64,000 nt of DNA, taken from Cyclobacteriaceae bacterium (GTDB taxonomy: Bacteria > Bacteroidota > Bacteroidia > Cytophagales > Cyclobacteriaceae). Position numbers and translations under genes: made by a program. Under the pieces are notes generated by a model. The model did not search any database. It had not been told where the DNA came from and saw nothing but the letters and a program-made list of their open reading frames with translations. The stretch is taken from NCBI GenBank assembly GCA_016787645.1, contig JAEUUF010000022.1:186001-250000 (forward strand). Direction: 5' to 3'. Of this stretch, positions 1 through 10,901 are shown one piece after another; the first letter of the stretch is position 1; each line of letters starts with the position of its first letter.

Positions 1-2180
1 AATGACCGTCCTCCCTTAAAATCCACTCCAAGGTTCAGGCCTTGTAACGCAATCAGGATGAACCCGATAAGAATTACCACAGAAGAGAAAATATAGGCCC
101 TTTTGCGCAAGGAGATGAAATCAATGACCATATCCTTGGGCACTGTCCAGGAAATTCCTGTTTCGAAAGTCAGTTTGGCCTCATCGCCCTTGCGGACCAT
201 CCATTCAATAATTACCCGCGAGATATACACCGCTGAGAAGAAGGAGGTTCCGATACCAATCATGAGCACGATGGCAAATCCCTTCAATGGACCAAGACCA
301 AAAATGTAGAGGAACATACCGGTGAGGAACGTCGTCAGGTTGGAATCAAAGATGGCAGAGAACGCACGTTGATAGCCTAGCTTGATGGCTTCGCGCAGTT
401 TCTTTCCATGCCTCAATTCTTCCCGTATCCGTTCGTAAATGAGGACGTTCGCGTCTACTGCCATACCCATGGTCAATACGATACCGGCAATACCAGGAAG
501 AGTCAGCGCCGCATTGAGCTGCGCTAGGATTCCCAGGATGAAGAAGATGTTGAAGAGCAGGGCCAGGTTGGCGATAAAGCCACCCTTGGCGTAATAAATA
601 ACCATGAAAATCACCACGAGGATCAAACCGGCCGCCGAGGAAATCAGACCCTGGTTCTGAGCCATTTGACCCAGGGAAGGCCCGATGTAAGCTTCTTCAA
701 CAATGCGGGTTGGTGCGGGCAGTGATCCCGCCTTCAAAACGTTGGCCAGGTCCTTCGCTTCCTCCACGTCAAAATTTCCGGTGATTTGCGAATTGCCATT
801 GGGAATTTCTCCCTGTACCGTGGGCGCTGTGTACACATAATTGTCGAGCACAATCGCGATGCGGCCCTGAGGGGATTTGCTGGCCGCAGTTGCTGTCACT
901 TTTGCCCAAACACGCGAGCCGGTAGCGTTCATCGTCATACTGACCGCAGGGCGCGCAAACTGGTCGTAGTCCAGGCGGGCGTCGTTGATCACTTCACCTG
1001 AAAGCAGTGGTTTGCCGCTCCGGCCCAGGTTGATAAAATTCAACCGAAGATCATCAACGCCTGGGGTAATGTCCGGTTCGGGTTTGACATCCCAAAAGAA
1101 GCCGATCGTTCGCGGAATCATAGCGCGCACATCTTCGCGCTTCAACAGGCGGTTAATCTCTGCCGTGTCTTTAACGGCGTAGAGAAAGGGTATGCCCGGA
1201 TTACTCAACGCGAAGAGCGGCGACACCGTCAGGTTGCGCAGAGAGTCAAGCGTGTTGCCGGTCGTGTCGGAAGCAGCTTTGGCTAACTGGGCTTCGAGAG
1301 CGGATTGTGTGGTGTCGGTCTTCGCCTCTGTTGAAACTTTGGTGGTAGTTTTCTCCGCAGTGGTTCCCTGTGCGCGGGCAGCGGTCTGTTCCTTCAACAG
1401 CATCTGGTTCACGGCCATCAAGGACTGCTGCAATTGCGGATCATCATATTCCACCACATCCCAGAATTCAAGACGTGCCACGCCCGAGAGGAGTTTCCTG
1501 ACGCGTTGCGGGTTATCTGCACCGGGTATTTCCACCTGGATTCGGCCGCTTCCCTGCAGGCGCTGAATGTTCGGCTGCGAAGTGCCAAACTTGTCAATGC
1601 GGGTTTTCAGGATGGTAAACGAACGATCAAACGCGCGCTCGATTTCCTCCTTCAAGAACTTCACGACGGTCTCGTCGCTATCCCCCAGGTTAACCCGGCC
1701 GCGGTTGGCGGTAGAAACAAACATCGACGCAAGGGTACGATCAGGGTTAGCTTCCTTGAAGGCGGCATAAAAAAGATCCGCAAAGTTGGCATTGCTTGTC
1801 TTGTAGCGCTCACGGGCAGTTTGCAACGCGGCAATGAACGCCGGATCCTGGTTGTTGCCACTCAGTCCACGGACGATATCCAGCGGCGATACTTCGAGTA
1901 CCAGGTGCATCCCGCCCTGGAGGTCAAGACCCTGGCTAAGTTCATTTTCTTTTACCTCTTTATAAGTGTACTCCAGGCCAAAAAGGTTGTACACCGGCAG
2001 GCTCCAGACCGAGTCCAGATACCGCTGTTTCTTTGAAAGATTCAACGCACCCTGCTGGTCAGTCGCATAATTGACCGCATCCTGCTGAACACCTCTCGAT
2101 ACGAACGTAAACGACAGGTAATACAAACAGAGCAGGGTAATAAGAATACCCAATACAACAACAACTCCTTTATTACGCAT
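1..2180 (-). CDS. secDF: Protein translocase SecDF fusion (partial, 3' end outside window)
   Basis: SecD and SecF are the membrane partners of SecYEG that use the proton gradient to pull exported proteins across the inner membrane. The reading frame opens at ATG 2180 and stays open to the left edge, giving about 726 residues. It starts with one TM helix, has the periplasmic SecD motif GLDLQGGMHLVLEV near residue 85, and a C-terminal SecD membrane domain with GMAVDANVLIYERIREEL (about residues 565-582). A second TM helix and the SecF signature GVDFKGGRS lie within the last 30 visible codons, so this is the fused SecDF of Bacteroidota, normally about 1000 residues. It is the last visible gene of the minus-strand operon that begins at 6327. 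The SecF half lies mostly outside the window. Confidence 0.95.
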   Translation of the reverse strand, partial: MRNKGVVVVLGILITLLCLYYLSFTFVSRGVQQDAVNYATDQQGALNLSKKQRYLDSVWSLPVYNLFGLEYTYKEVKENELSQGLDLQGGMHLVLEVSPLDIVRGLSGNNQDPAFIAALQTARERYKTSNANFADLFYAAFKEANPDRTLASMFVSTANRGRVNLGDSDETVVKFLKEEIERAFDRSFTILKTRIDKFGTSQPNIQRLQGSGRIQVEIPGADNPQRVRKLLSGVARLEFWDVVEYDDPQLQQSLMAVNQMLLKEQTAARAQGTTAEKTTTKVSTEAKTDTTQSALEAQLAKAASDTTGNTLDSLRNLTVSPLFALSNPGIPFLYAVKDTAEINRLLKREDVRAMIPRTIGFFWDVKPEPDITPGVDDLRLNFINLGRSGKPLLSGEVINDARLDYDQFARPAVSMTMNATGSRVWAKVTATAASKSPQGRIAIVLDNYVYTAPTVQGEIPNGNSQITGNFDVEEAKDLANVLKAGSLPAPTRIVEEAYIGPSLGQMAQNQGLISSAAGLILVVIFMVIYYAKGGFIANLALLFNIFFILGILAQLNAALTLPGIAGIVLTMGMAVDANVLIYERIREELRHGKKLREAIKLGYQRAFSAIFDSNLTTFLTGMFLYIFGLGPLKGFAIVLMIGIGTSFFSAVYISRVIIEWMVRKGDEAKLTFETGISWTVPKDMVIDFISLRKRAYIFSSVVILIGFILIALQGLNLGVDFKGGRS

Positions 2181-2266
2181 AAACTTGAATGATTAATTAC
2201 CGATGAATGAGAAACAACAATCGACAGCCGGTGGGAACAGACTGTGCAGCAAGCGGGTGAATATCC

Positions 2267-2608
2267 TCAGGGTGCCTGAGGCGAAATTACTGACCGGAGG
2301 AACGTCGAGAGTACCGACGCAGGTAAAGTAACCCGCGGCGGAGGCAACAGGGAAGTCTGTTCACCTTCTGTGATGATCTCCTGGATGGTGAAAGGATTTG
2401 CCGACTCCACCTCTACCGCCTGGCTGGTGGTCACCGCATCGGGGGACACATTGACATATGTGTCATTACCGCCGGGTTCTGCAGTCGCTTTGAATTCAGT
2501 AAGAACGCGGCTGGCTTCCAGCTCAAAGGTGGGCGACAACAGGATAGTAAGCGCTGCCAGCAAGCCGGCAGCAATCATAAGTTTCCTGTAGGTGGACCGT
2601 TCCTTCAT
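2267..2608 (-). CDS. Small single-TM membrane or exported protein, function unknown
   Basis: This is a 113-residue protein starting at ATG 2608. An upstream GTG in frame (2644) would add 12 residues that do not look like a signal region. A charged N-terminus (MKERSTYRK) is followed by one hydrophobic segment at about residues 9-25, so the protein is anchored or exported. The rest is rich in Thr, Val, Glu and Pro and has no motif I recognise. It sits between udk and secDF with short spacings, so it is co-transcribed with them. No function is proposed. Confidence 0.6.
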   Translation of the reverse strand: MKERSTYRKLMIAAGLLAALTILLSPTFELEASRVLTEFKATAEPGGNDTYVNVSPDAVTTSQAVEVESANPFTIQEIITEGEQTSLLPPPRVTLPASVLSTFLRSVISPQAP

Positions 2609-2659
2609 TTTCAGTTGAGGGACACAAAGGTAGCCATTGGGCACAATTTTGCAACCCGG

Positions 2660-3274
2660 CTAAAGCAGGCCTTTCAGGTAGCCAGCCAACACTTCCAGGG
2701 CCCTGTCAAAGCCATGATCATTGGGGATGACAAGGTCCGCATGATGCTTCAAGGGCTCAATCATTGACTCATAAACCGGCATGACATGATGCTGGTAGCG
2801 GTAAAGAACGTCGTCCAGGTCATAGCCCCGGTCAATCCGGTCCCGCTTGATCCGACGGCCAAATTTTACATGATCCTTTGCTTCGATGAAGATCTTGAGA
2901 TCAAGTTCCCCGGCGATTTCTTCAAAGTACTGAACAAACAATCCTTCGACCACGATGATGGGCGTCGGACGGAAGACCAGCATGCGCGGTTCCCTGGACG
3001 GATTATTGAAGGTGTATTCTTTCCGGGTAACGGTCTGTCCACCCTTCAGCATCTGCAGGTCATGATAGAAGGCCTCGCGGTCAATGGACTCGGGCAGGTC
3101 AAAATTTTTCACCTGGTTCTTGTCCAAGGGTTGCTGATCGCGTGGCTTGTAATAGTTATCCTGGGAAATGAGGCACAGTTGCTCAGGCGTAAAGCGTGAA
3201 GAGAGGCCCTCCAGGAAAAACGTTTTGCCGGAACCGCTGCCGCCGGTAATGCCAATAGTAACAGGCTTCTTCAC
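2660..3274 (-). CDS. udk: Uridine kinase
   Basis: This P-loop kinase phosphorylates uridine and cytidine to UMP and CMP in pyrimidine salvage. It has the Walker A motif GITGGSGSGKT at about residues 7-17, the family phrases ISQDNYY and FNNPSRE, and VVEGLFVQYF. I chose the GTG start at 3274 (VKKPVTIGI), which gives 204 residues, the usual size. A start further upstream would overlap rdgB and add a Cys/Phe-rich stretch absent from the family. It is transcribed 43 bases downstream of rdgB. Together with upp at 14898 it gives the cell two routes to UMP. Confidence 0.9.
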   Translation of the reverse strand: MKKPVTIGITGGSGSGKTFFLEGLSSRFTPEQLCLISQDNYYKPRDQQPLDKNQVKNFDLPESIDREAFYHDLQMLKGGQTVTRKEYTFNNPSREPRMLVFRPTPIIVVEGLFVQYFEEIAGELDLKIFIEAKDHVKFGRRIKRDRIDRGYDLDDVLYRYQHHVMPVYESMIEPLKHHADLVIPNDHGFDRALEVLAGYLKGLL

Positions 3275-3317
3275 GTGATGGATAACGACGCAAAATGGGA
3301 AACAAAATTCGAACGGC

Positions 3318-3893
3318 CTATCGACTGAGCAGAAATTCAGCGAGCTTGCGCACCGCCATGCCCCGGTGGCTGATACGGTTCTTTTCATCCATGGTCATTT
3401 CTGCCAGTGTCATTGAAGCAGATTCCGGCATGAAGACCGGATCGTACCCGAAGCCCCCGGAGCCCCGACATGTGGTGAGTATTGTACCGCGAACAATTCC
3501 CTCAAACGACCATTCTCCTTCTGGATTAACCAGCCAGATCACCGACCGAAACTGGGCGGTTCTTGGTGCTTTTCCTTCGAGGTTCTTCAGCAGGAGGATA
3601 ATATTGTCTTCACTTTTTCGCTGGGGACCGGCGTACCTGGCCGAATAGACACCAGGAGCGCCCCCGAGAGCATCTACCTCCAGGCCAGTGTCGTCAGCAA
3701 AGCACGAAATTCCATAACGCTCAAAGACATGGAGTGCCTTTTGACGGGCGTTACCCTCCAGGGTTGATTGAGTTTCCGGAAGCTCTTCATGTATTCCGGC
3801 TTCTTCCAATGTAATCAGCTGGAAAGAATTGCCCAATGCCGCGCTGACCTCCTCTACCTTGTGGCGGTTGTTGGTGGCAAAGCAAATCCGCAT
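3318..3893 (-). CDS. rdgB: XTP/dITP diphosphatase (non-canonical purine NTP pyrophosphatase)
   Basis: The enzyme hydrolyses dITP, dXTP and ITP to monophosphates and keeps deaminated purines out of DNA and RNA. The 191-residue protein has all family landmarks: the N-terminal FATNNRHKVEE, the acidic substrate and metal loop FADDTGLEVDALGGAPG, SARYAG, FGYDPVF, and the C-terminal SHRGMAVRKL. Length is normal. It lies 16 bases downstream of the second FKBP gene in the minus-strand operon. Confidence 0.94.
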   Translation of the reverse strand: MRICFATNNRHKVEEVSAALGNSFQLITLEEAGIHEELPETQSTLEGNARQKALHVFERYGISCFADDTGLEVDALGGAPGVYSARYAGPQRKSEDNIILLLKNLEGKAPRTAQFRSVIWLVNPEGEWSFEGIVRGTILTTCRGSGGFGYDPVFMPESASMTLAEMTMDEKNRISHRGMAVRKLAEFLLSR

Positions 3894-3909
3894 AGCCGGG
3901 AGGGAATGC

Positions 3910-4410
3910 CTAATAGCTGAAGTTGATCAACTCAACTTCAAAGATCAGGTTGGCGTTGGGCGGAATAGTTCCGGAGCCTGTGTGGCCATAAGCAAGGCCC
4001 GAAGGCACGTAGATCGTCGCCTTGCCCCCCTTGGCCACATACTTGGTAAACGTTATTTGCCACGCCTCAATCATGTCCTTCAAGGGAAGCAATTCACCTG
4101 TCCTGCCTCTAAACGGCTCGGGCAAACCGGCGCTATTCAAGGTGGATTGAGCAAACACAGCGCCATTGAAGAACTTGCCGGTATACTTCACCACCAGACC
4201 GCGGGCGTCGATCGTCATCGGAACACCTGACCCAGCATTGTCGATTTTAAGTCTCAAGCCCGTCTCGTCCTTAATAGTAGTGATATTGTTCTCCTCGAGG
4301 TATTTGTCTATGTACTTGAGGTCCTTCTTCATTTGGTCCTCGTACGACAAAACATTGTCTGTGCTGCATCCCATAATCAGCAACAGGCCAAACACAACCA
4401 ACTTCCTCAT
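3910..4410 (-). CDS. FKBP-type peptidyl-prolyl isomerase lipoprotein
   Basis: This is a 166-residue lipoprotein that should isomerise X-Pro bonds in envelope proteins. The N-terminus MRKLVVFGLLLIMGC is a lipoprotein signal with the acylated Cys at residue 15. An alternative ATG two codons upstream (4416) is possible. The C-terminal FKBP domain shows VKYTGKFFNG, WQITF, YVPSGLAYG and IPPNANLIFEVELINF, the usual binding-pocket strands. It lies 12 bases after a larger FKBP paralogue and is probably a tandem duplicate of that gene's C-terminal domain. Confidence 0.88.
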   Translation of the reverse strand: MRKLVVFGLLLIMGCSTDNVLSYEDQMKKDLKYIDKYLEENNITTIKDETGLRLKIDNAGSGVPMTIDARGLVVKYTGKFFNGAVFAQSTLNSAGLPEPFRGRTGELLPLKDMIEAWQITFTKYVAKGGKATIYVPSGLAYGHTGSGTIPPNANLIFEVELINFSY

Positions 4411-4422
4411 ATGCATTTGTTT

Positions 4423-5289
4423 TTACTTAAAGTCCACCAATTCAACATCAAACACCAGGTTAGCGTTCGGGGGGATACCCGGCTGAAAGCCGTTAGGACC
4501 ATACCCCAGGCCCGAAGGGACATACAAGGTAGCCTTAGATCCTTTTGGCAGCAACGGAAAAATAATTTGCCAGCCCTGGATCAACTGATTGAGCGGGTAT
4601 TCAATGGGCGTCGCAGATTCGTCGAACGTCCGCCCGTCATCCAGAAAAGTTCCTTTGTACTTGAATTTGAGCACACTGGTAGCAACCGGTTTGGGACCGG
4701 TTCCCAACTTTGTAATAACGTACCGCACCCCGGACTTGTCCTTGATGGCATTGATGCTTTTGGAGGCGAGGTAAGCGTCAATGGCCACGGTATCGGCAGC
4801 AATTTGGTTGTCCTGGGCTTTCCGGGCTTCGGCCATTTGGCGCTGCTGAAGATCCATTTGAACACGATTGACCCCGGCCTGGTCGGTAATATCGTTGACG
4901 GTAAATACGAACGTGATCATATCTTCCGGTTTCACATTGGGCGGAAGGGGCTGATCGCGAAACAAAGTCTTGGCATCAATATTCACGGCCACACTATCAT
5001 GCAACTTCATGACGCGAAAGCAGCTTTCTACGCCTTTTTCATTGGCCGCGGCAGACTCTTCGCCAACCGGAATGATCATGGGAAGATTTTGAACGTGGGT
5101 GTCCCGCCACACAGAATCTTTGGAATCTTTGATGATCATGCTGGTGATGAGGAACTCACCGGGCTTGGCATACGTACCCGTGCCTTCCTTGAGCACTTTC
5201 ACTTTAAGGCCGTTGGGTGCCTCGCGTTCTTTGCTGCAGGCAGCAGTGAGTAGAGCAAGGAGGAGAACAGAATAGGTTGCGATTTTCAT
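4423..5289 (-). CDS. Two-domain FKBP-type peptidyl-prolyl isomerase lipoprotein
   Basis: This 288-residue lipoprotein has signal and lipobox LLALLTAAC with Cys at residue 18. The C-terminal half (about 165-288) is a clear FKBP domain with FKYKGTFLDDGRTFDES, LIQGWQIIFPLLPKGSKA, YVPSGLGYG and IPPNANLVFDVELVDF. Residues about 25-145 resemble a second FKBP fold (GLKVKVLKEGTGTYAKPGE, then a FVFTVNDI-like last strand) but lack the Tyr-Val-Pro pocket phrases, so that half may be a substrate-holding domain. A charged Gln-rich linker joins the halves. It sits between nrnA and the one-domain FKBP gene. Confidence 0.87.
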   Translation of the reverse strand: MKIATYSVLLLALLTAACSKEREAPNGLKVKVLKEGTGTYAKPGEFLITSMIIKDSKDSVWRDTHVQNLPMIIPVGEESAAANEKGVESCFRVMKLHDSVAVNIDAKTLFRDQPLPPNVKPEDMITFVFTVNDITDQAGVNRVQMDLQQRQMAEARKAQDNQIAADTVAIDAYLASKSINAIKDKSGVRYVITKLGTGPKPVATSVLKFKYKGTFLDDGRTFDESATPIEYPLNQLIQGWQIIFPLLPKGSKATLYVPSGLGYGPNGFQPGIPPNANLVFDVELVDFK

Positions 5290-5307
5290 GAAGTCGTTAG
5301 CTAAAGG

Positions 5308-6327
5308 TTAAGAATTAAGTTTCGATTTGTATTCAGGGAGCAGGTCGAGGAATTTCTTCAACGCCTCCTCCAATGTACCGTTAAACGTTCCGCCCGCGGC
5401 GTTCTTGTGTCCGCCACCTTCAAAGTGCTTTCGCGCCAATTCATTAACGGAAAAATCACCCAATGACCGGAAGGAGTATTTGATTTCCGACTTGCGCTCG
5501 TGGAGCAATACTGATAGCCGGATATTGCTGATGGAAAGCCCATAATTTACCAGTCCTTCGGTATCGCCCGTTTGCGAGCCAAAACGTTTCAGTTCTTCTG
5601 CGCTCAGCACCATGTAAGCGGTCCGGTATTCAGGCAGCACTTTCAGCTTTTCCGCCAGGACGAAGCCGGTGAGGCGAAGACGTTCCAGGGTATTATTGTC
5701 GTAAATCAGTTTGGCCACCAGGCTGGGATTCGCGCCCCGGCCCACCAACGCTGAAGCGATCATGAATTCCGAACGGGTGGTGTTGGAGTGCCGGAAGCCG
5801 CCTGTGTCTGTCATCAATCCCGCGTACAAACAGTTGGCCACGTCGGCATCGATCAAGTCTTCTTCTCCTAATTCTTCAATCAAGTTAAAGATCAGCCCTG
5901 CGGTGGATGCTGACGCTGTGGTCCATTGCTCAAAATCGGCAAATTTCTCAGGTTCCAGGTGATGATCGATGAGCACCTTCACTGCCTTGGATTGCCGGAT
6001 GGCGTCCTGGAGATCTTCCGTGCGTTTGAGCGCAGAGAAATCAAGACAGAAGAGCATGTCTGCCTCCGCAATTGCCGCTTTGGCCCTTAATCCCGGCGAA
6101 GGGTTGTCTTTGGAAACGGCGATAACTTCATCATTGCCGGGCATCCAGGCCAGGAAGGAAGGGTAATCACTGGGCGTAACGACCTGGACGCTGTGGCTTT
6201 TTTTCTTTAAAAAACCAGCAAGGCCCAACGACGAACCCAGTGCGTCGGCGTCAGGTTTGAAATGGGTAACCACAACAACCTTACGCGGAACGTCCAACAG
6301 GCGCTTAAAGGCTTGGATGTTTTCCAT
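5308..6327 (-). CDS. nrnA: DHH/DHHA1 phosphoesterase, oligoribonuclease / pAp phosphatase type
   Basis: NrnA-type enzymes degrade oligoribonucleotides of 2-5 residues and dephosphorylate 3'-phosphoadenosine 5'-phosphate, using two Mn ions. Visible motifs are THFKPDADALGSSLG (motif I, about residue 25), FCLDFSAL, LIDHHLEP (DHH motif), a metal-binding Asp in LMTDTGGFRHSNT, and the C-terminal DHHA1 nucleotide-binding phrase FEGGGHKNAAGG. The ATG at 6327 gives 339 residues. The in-frame TTG at 6339 lies inside the predicted promoter and is rejected. It is the first gene of the minus-strand operon running to secDF. Confidence 0.9.
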   Translation of the reverse strand: MENIQAFKRLLDVPRKVVVVTHFKPDADALGSSLGLAGFLKKKSHSVQVVTPSDYPSFLAWMPGNDEVIAVSKDNPSPGLRAKAAIAEADMLFCLDFSALKRTEDLQDAIRQSKAVKVLIDHHLEPEKFADFEQWTTASASTAGLIFNLIEELGEEDLIDADVANCLYAGLMTDTGGFRHSNTTRSEFMIASALVGRGANPSLVAKLIYDNNTLERLRLTGFVLAEKLKVLPEYRTAYMVLSAEELKRFGSQTGDTEGLVNYGLSISNIRLSVLLHERKSEIKYSFRSLGDFSVNELARKHFEGGGHKNAAGGTFNGTLEEALKKFLDLLPEYKSKLNS

Positions 6328-6336
6328 GCAGGGGGG

Positions 6337-6344
6337 CAAAAATA
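6337..6344 (-). promoter_or_regulatory. Bacteroidota -7 box before nrnA operon
   Basis: The minus strand reads TATTTTTG, an exact match to the Bacteroidota -7 consensus TAnnTTTG. It ends 9 bases before the nrnA ATG, implying a leader of only a few bases. No convincing TTTG was found 18-21 bases upstream, so confidence is moderate. Confidence 0.4.
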
Positions 6345-6449
6345 GTGAGGATTTGAGGATCTGCGGTTGAATCGAAGTTTATTCTCCCCGAAGAGGCCAA
6401 AACACCCACAAATGATTGATACGCCTTCCTGAATGTACCTGCTTTTTGA

Positions 6450-6457
6450 TAGTTTTG
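6450..6457 (+). promoter_or_regulatory. Bacteroidota -7 box before ndk
   Basis: The plus strand reads TAGTTTTG, an exact TAnnTTTG match, 72 bases before the ndk ATG. The -33 element is not clear. Confidence 0.4.
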
Positions 6458-6529
6458 CGGCCGAAAATTCCTCCAGTTGCCCCACTATCGGGACCACGGA
6501 TGGCCACGCAAACCCATAAATCAATACGA

Positions 6530-6955
6530 ATGGCAACCAACAGAACTTTTACTATGATTAAGCCCGACGCCACTGGCGCAGGCAAGACCGGAGCTATCAC
6601 CAAAATGATCGAGGAGGCTGGATTCAAAATCATCGCCATGAAGAAGGTATGGTTGACCCCCGCCCTGGCCGGAAAATTCTATGCGATCCATAAAGAGCGC
6701 CCCTTCTACAAAGACCTTTGCGCATACATGTCTTCCGGTCCGATTGTTCCGATGATCCTCGAAAAGGACAATGCGGTGGAAGATTTTCGCAAATTGATTG
6801 GCGCTACCGATCCTGCGAAGGCCGCCCCTGGCACCATCCGGGCCCTGTTTGCCAAGTCGATCGATGCCAATGCGATCCACGGCTCAGACTCAGACGCTAA
6901 CGCGGAAATCGAAGGAAATTTCTTCTTCTCGCAGTTCGAGCGATTCGAAAATTAA
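6530..6955 (+). CDS. ndk: Nucleoside diphosphate kinase
   Basis: Ndk moves the gamma phosphate between nucleoside triphosphates and diphosphates through a phosphohistidine and balances the NTP and dNTP pools. The start at ATG 6530 ([14 protein letters not shown]) gives 141 residues, the usual length. The active-site phrase is [13 protein letters not shown] with the catalytic His near residue 118. FTMIKPDA and the ending FFFSQFE are also typical. It is a single-gene unit, read divergently from nrnA and closed by a terminator. Confidence 0.96.
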   Translation: MATNRTFTMIKPDATGAGKTGAITKMIEEAGFKIIAMKKVWLTPALAGKFYAIHKERPFYKDLCAYMSSGPIVPMILEKDNAVEDFRKLIGATDPAKAAPGTIRALFAKSIDANAIHGSDSDANAEIEGNFFFSQFERFEN

Positions 6956-6962
6956 ATAATAG

Positions 6963-6993
6963 GTGGCCGGGACTTTTCCTGGCCACTTTTGTT
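6963..6993 (+). terminator. Rho-independent terminator after ndk
   Basis: GTGGCCGGG and CCTGGCCAC form a 9-bp stem with one G-T pair around a 6-base loop (ACTTTT), followed directly by TTTTGTT. It lies 8 bases after the ndk stop. Confidence 0.85.
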
Positions 6994-6999
6994 AGTAAT

Positions 7000-7029
7000 G
7001 GAGTCATGGTTTTTCGGGGCCATGGCTCC
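7000..7029 (+). other. Hairpin in the gcvP leader
   Basis: GGAGTCATGG and CCATGGCTCC form a 10-bp stem with one G-T pair around a 10-base loop. It ends 41 bases before the gcvP ATG and has no T tract, so it is not an ordinary terminator. Role unknown; it could be a leader structure of gcvP. Confidence 0.4.
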
Positions 7030-7070
7030 CTTCCCTACCGAAACCGTTCAAGCCTCAGACATTCCATTCC

Positions 7071-9938
<2,868 letters not shown>

Positions 9939-9941
9939 CAC

Positions 9942-10003
9942 CTCACCTCCTACCCCTTCTTTGTTGCACGGAGAGGGGGCCAACTTTGCTGCGTTTCGGC
10001 CGT
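9942..10003 (+). repeat. Decayed copy of the DUF559-associated palindromic element
   Basis: This sequence has the same layout as the intact element at 43844-43915: CTCACC, a C-rich arm, a loop, GAGAGGGGG, then two GGCC words that bracket a short loop. The arms are imperfect and the closing GGTGAG arm is gone. It begins three bases after the gcvP stop codon and carries no DUF559 gene. Confidence 0.45.
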
Positions 10004-10029
10004 GTAATACCTGGTATTCACAAACACGC

Positions 10030-10881
10030 ATGAAACATCTTATCTTTTTAATGGCACTTGTCTATCTGGTATTTCCCGGATGGTGCCAGCCTGGCAACTC
10101 TGATCTTCAAGCCATGGTGGATGCTGAAAAAGCATTCATCAAGATGGCCCGGACACAAAACCGACGGGATGCATTTCTCTTCTACCTCAGCGACAGTGCG
10201 GTGACGCAGGGGCCGAATGGACCCATCAAGGGTAAAGCCCGCATCCAGGCACAACCCATTGCCGATGATTTACTTGACTGGGAGGTGGGCTACAGTGACA
10301 TCGCTGCATCAGGAGATTTTGGATTCAACACGGGGCCGTGGTATTACCGACAAAAGAAGACCGACGAAAAACCGGTTGCCTTCGGTGAGTTCAACTCCGT
10401 ATGGAAGAAACAATCCGACGGTAACTGGAAGAATGTCCTGGACATCGGTATCAGTCACGGTCCATTCACCGAACCTCTAACCTGGTCCACTTCGAAGCGG
10501 TCATCAACTGGAACAAGATCCAGGAAAATGGGAGCCGCCCTGGCGGCAGAAAAAGCTTTCGCAGCAGAGTTGGTGAAGGGACGCAAGGCAGCTTACCGCA
10601 AAGCCATTAGCGAAGAGGTTCGAATGATGGTGGTTGGTCACCTGCCATTTGTAGGATCGTCAACACTCGATCGCTACCTCGATGCATGTCCCCCGCACCA
10701 AAATGCCCGCATACTCGGTACCGAAACGGCAACGTCTGGTGACCTCGGTTATGTCTATGGTACGGTGGACGCCACGGTCACGAAAGATGGAAAGTCGCAG
10801 ACCAAGACTGCCACGTTTGTCCGCATTTGGAAATTCGAAGGCGGCAAATGGAAGATTGTGCTTGATGTCCTGACCTTCTGA
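10030..10881 (+). CDS. Exported protein with two NTF2-like (DUF4440/SnoaL-type) domains
   Basis: A 283-residue protein with a signal peptide (MKHLIFLMALVYLVFPGWCQ). Two related domains follow, at about residues 28-145 and 170-283. Each begins with a helix of the type AEKAFxxxx and ends in a strand such as SVWKKQSDGNWKNVLDI or VRIWKFEGGKWKIVLDV. That is the NTF2-like fold of DUF4440 proteins, which often bind small molecules. No catalytic residues can be assigned. It lies between gcvP and the convergent M28 peptidase gene. The start at ATG 10030 is fixed by the signal peptide. Confidence 0.75.
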   Translation: MKHLIFLMALVYLVFPGWCQPGNSDLQAMVDAEKAFIKMARTQNRRDAFLFYLSDSAVTQGPNGPIKGKARIQAQPIADDLLDWEVGYSDIAASGDFGFNTGPWYYRQKKTDEKPVAFGEFNSVWKKQSDGNWKNVLDIGISHGPFTEPLTWSTSKRSSTGTRSRKMGAALAAEKAFAAELVKGRKAAYRKAISEEVRMMVVGHLPFVGSSTLDRYLDACPPHQNARILGTETATSGDLGYVYGTVDATVTKDGKSQTKTATFVRIWKFEGGKWKIVLDVLTF

Positions 10882-10901
10882 GCAGGGCATTCCCTTGCTG
10901 A

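Noticed and set aside
4333-5253. 306-codon plus-strand frame opposite the FKBP gene
   Set aside because: It is antisense to a well-supported lipoprotein with intact FKBP motifs and shows no family features.
6994-7070. Glycine riboswitch before gcvP
   Set aside because: The gap is only about 75 bases and holds one simple hairpin; no aptamer-like conserved core was seen.
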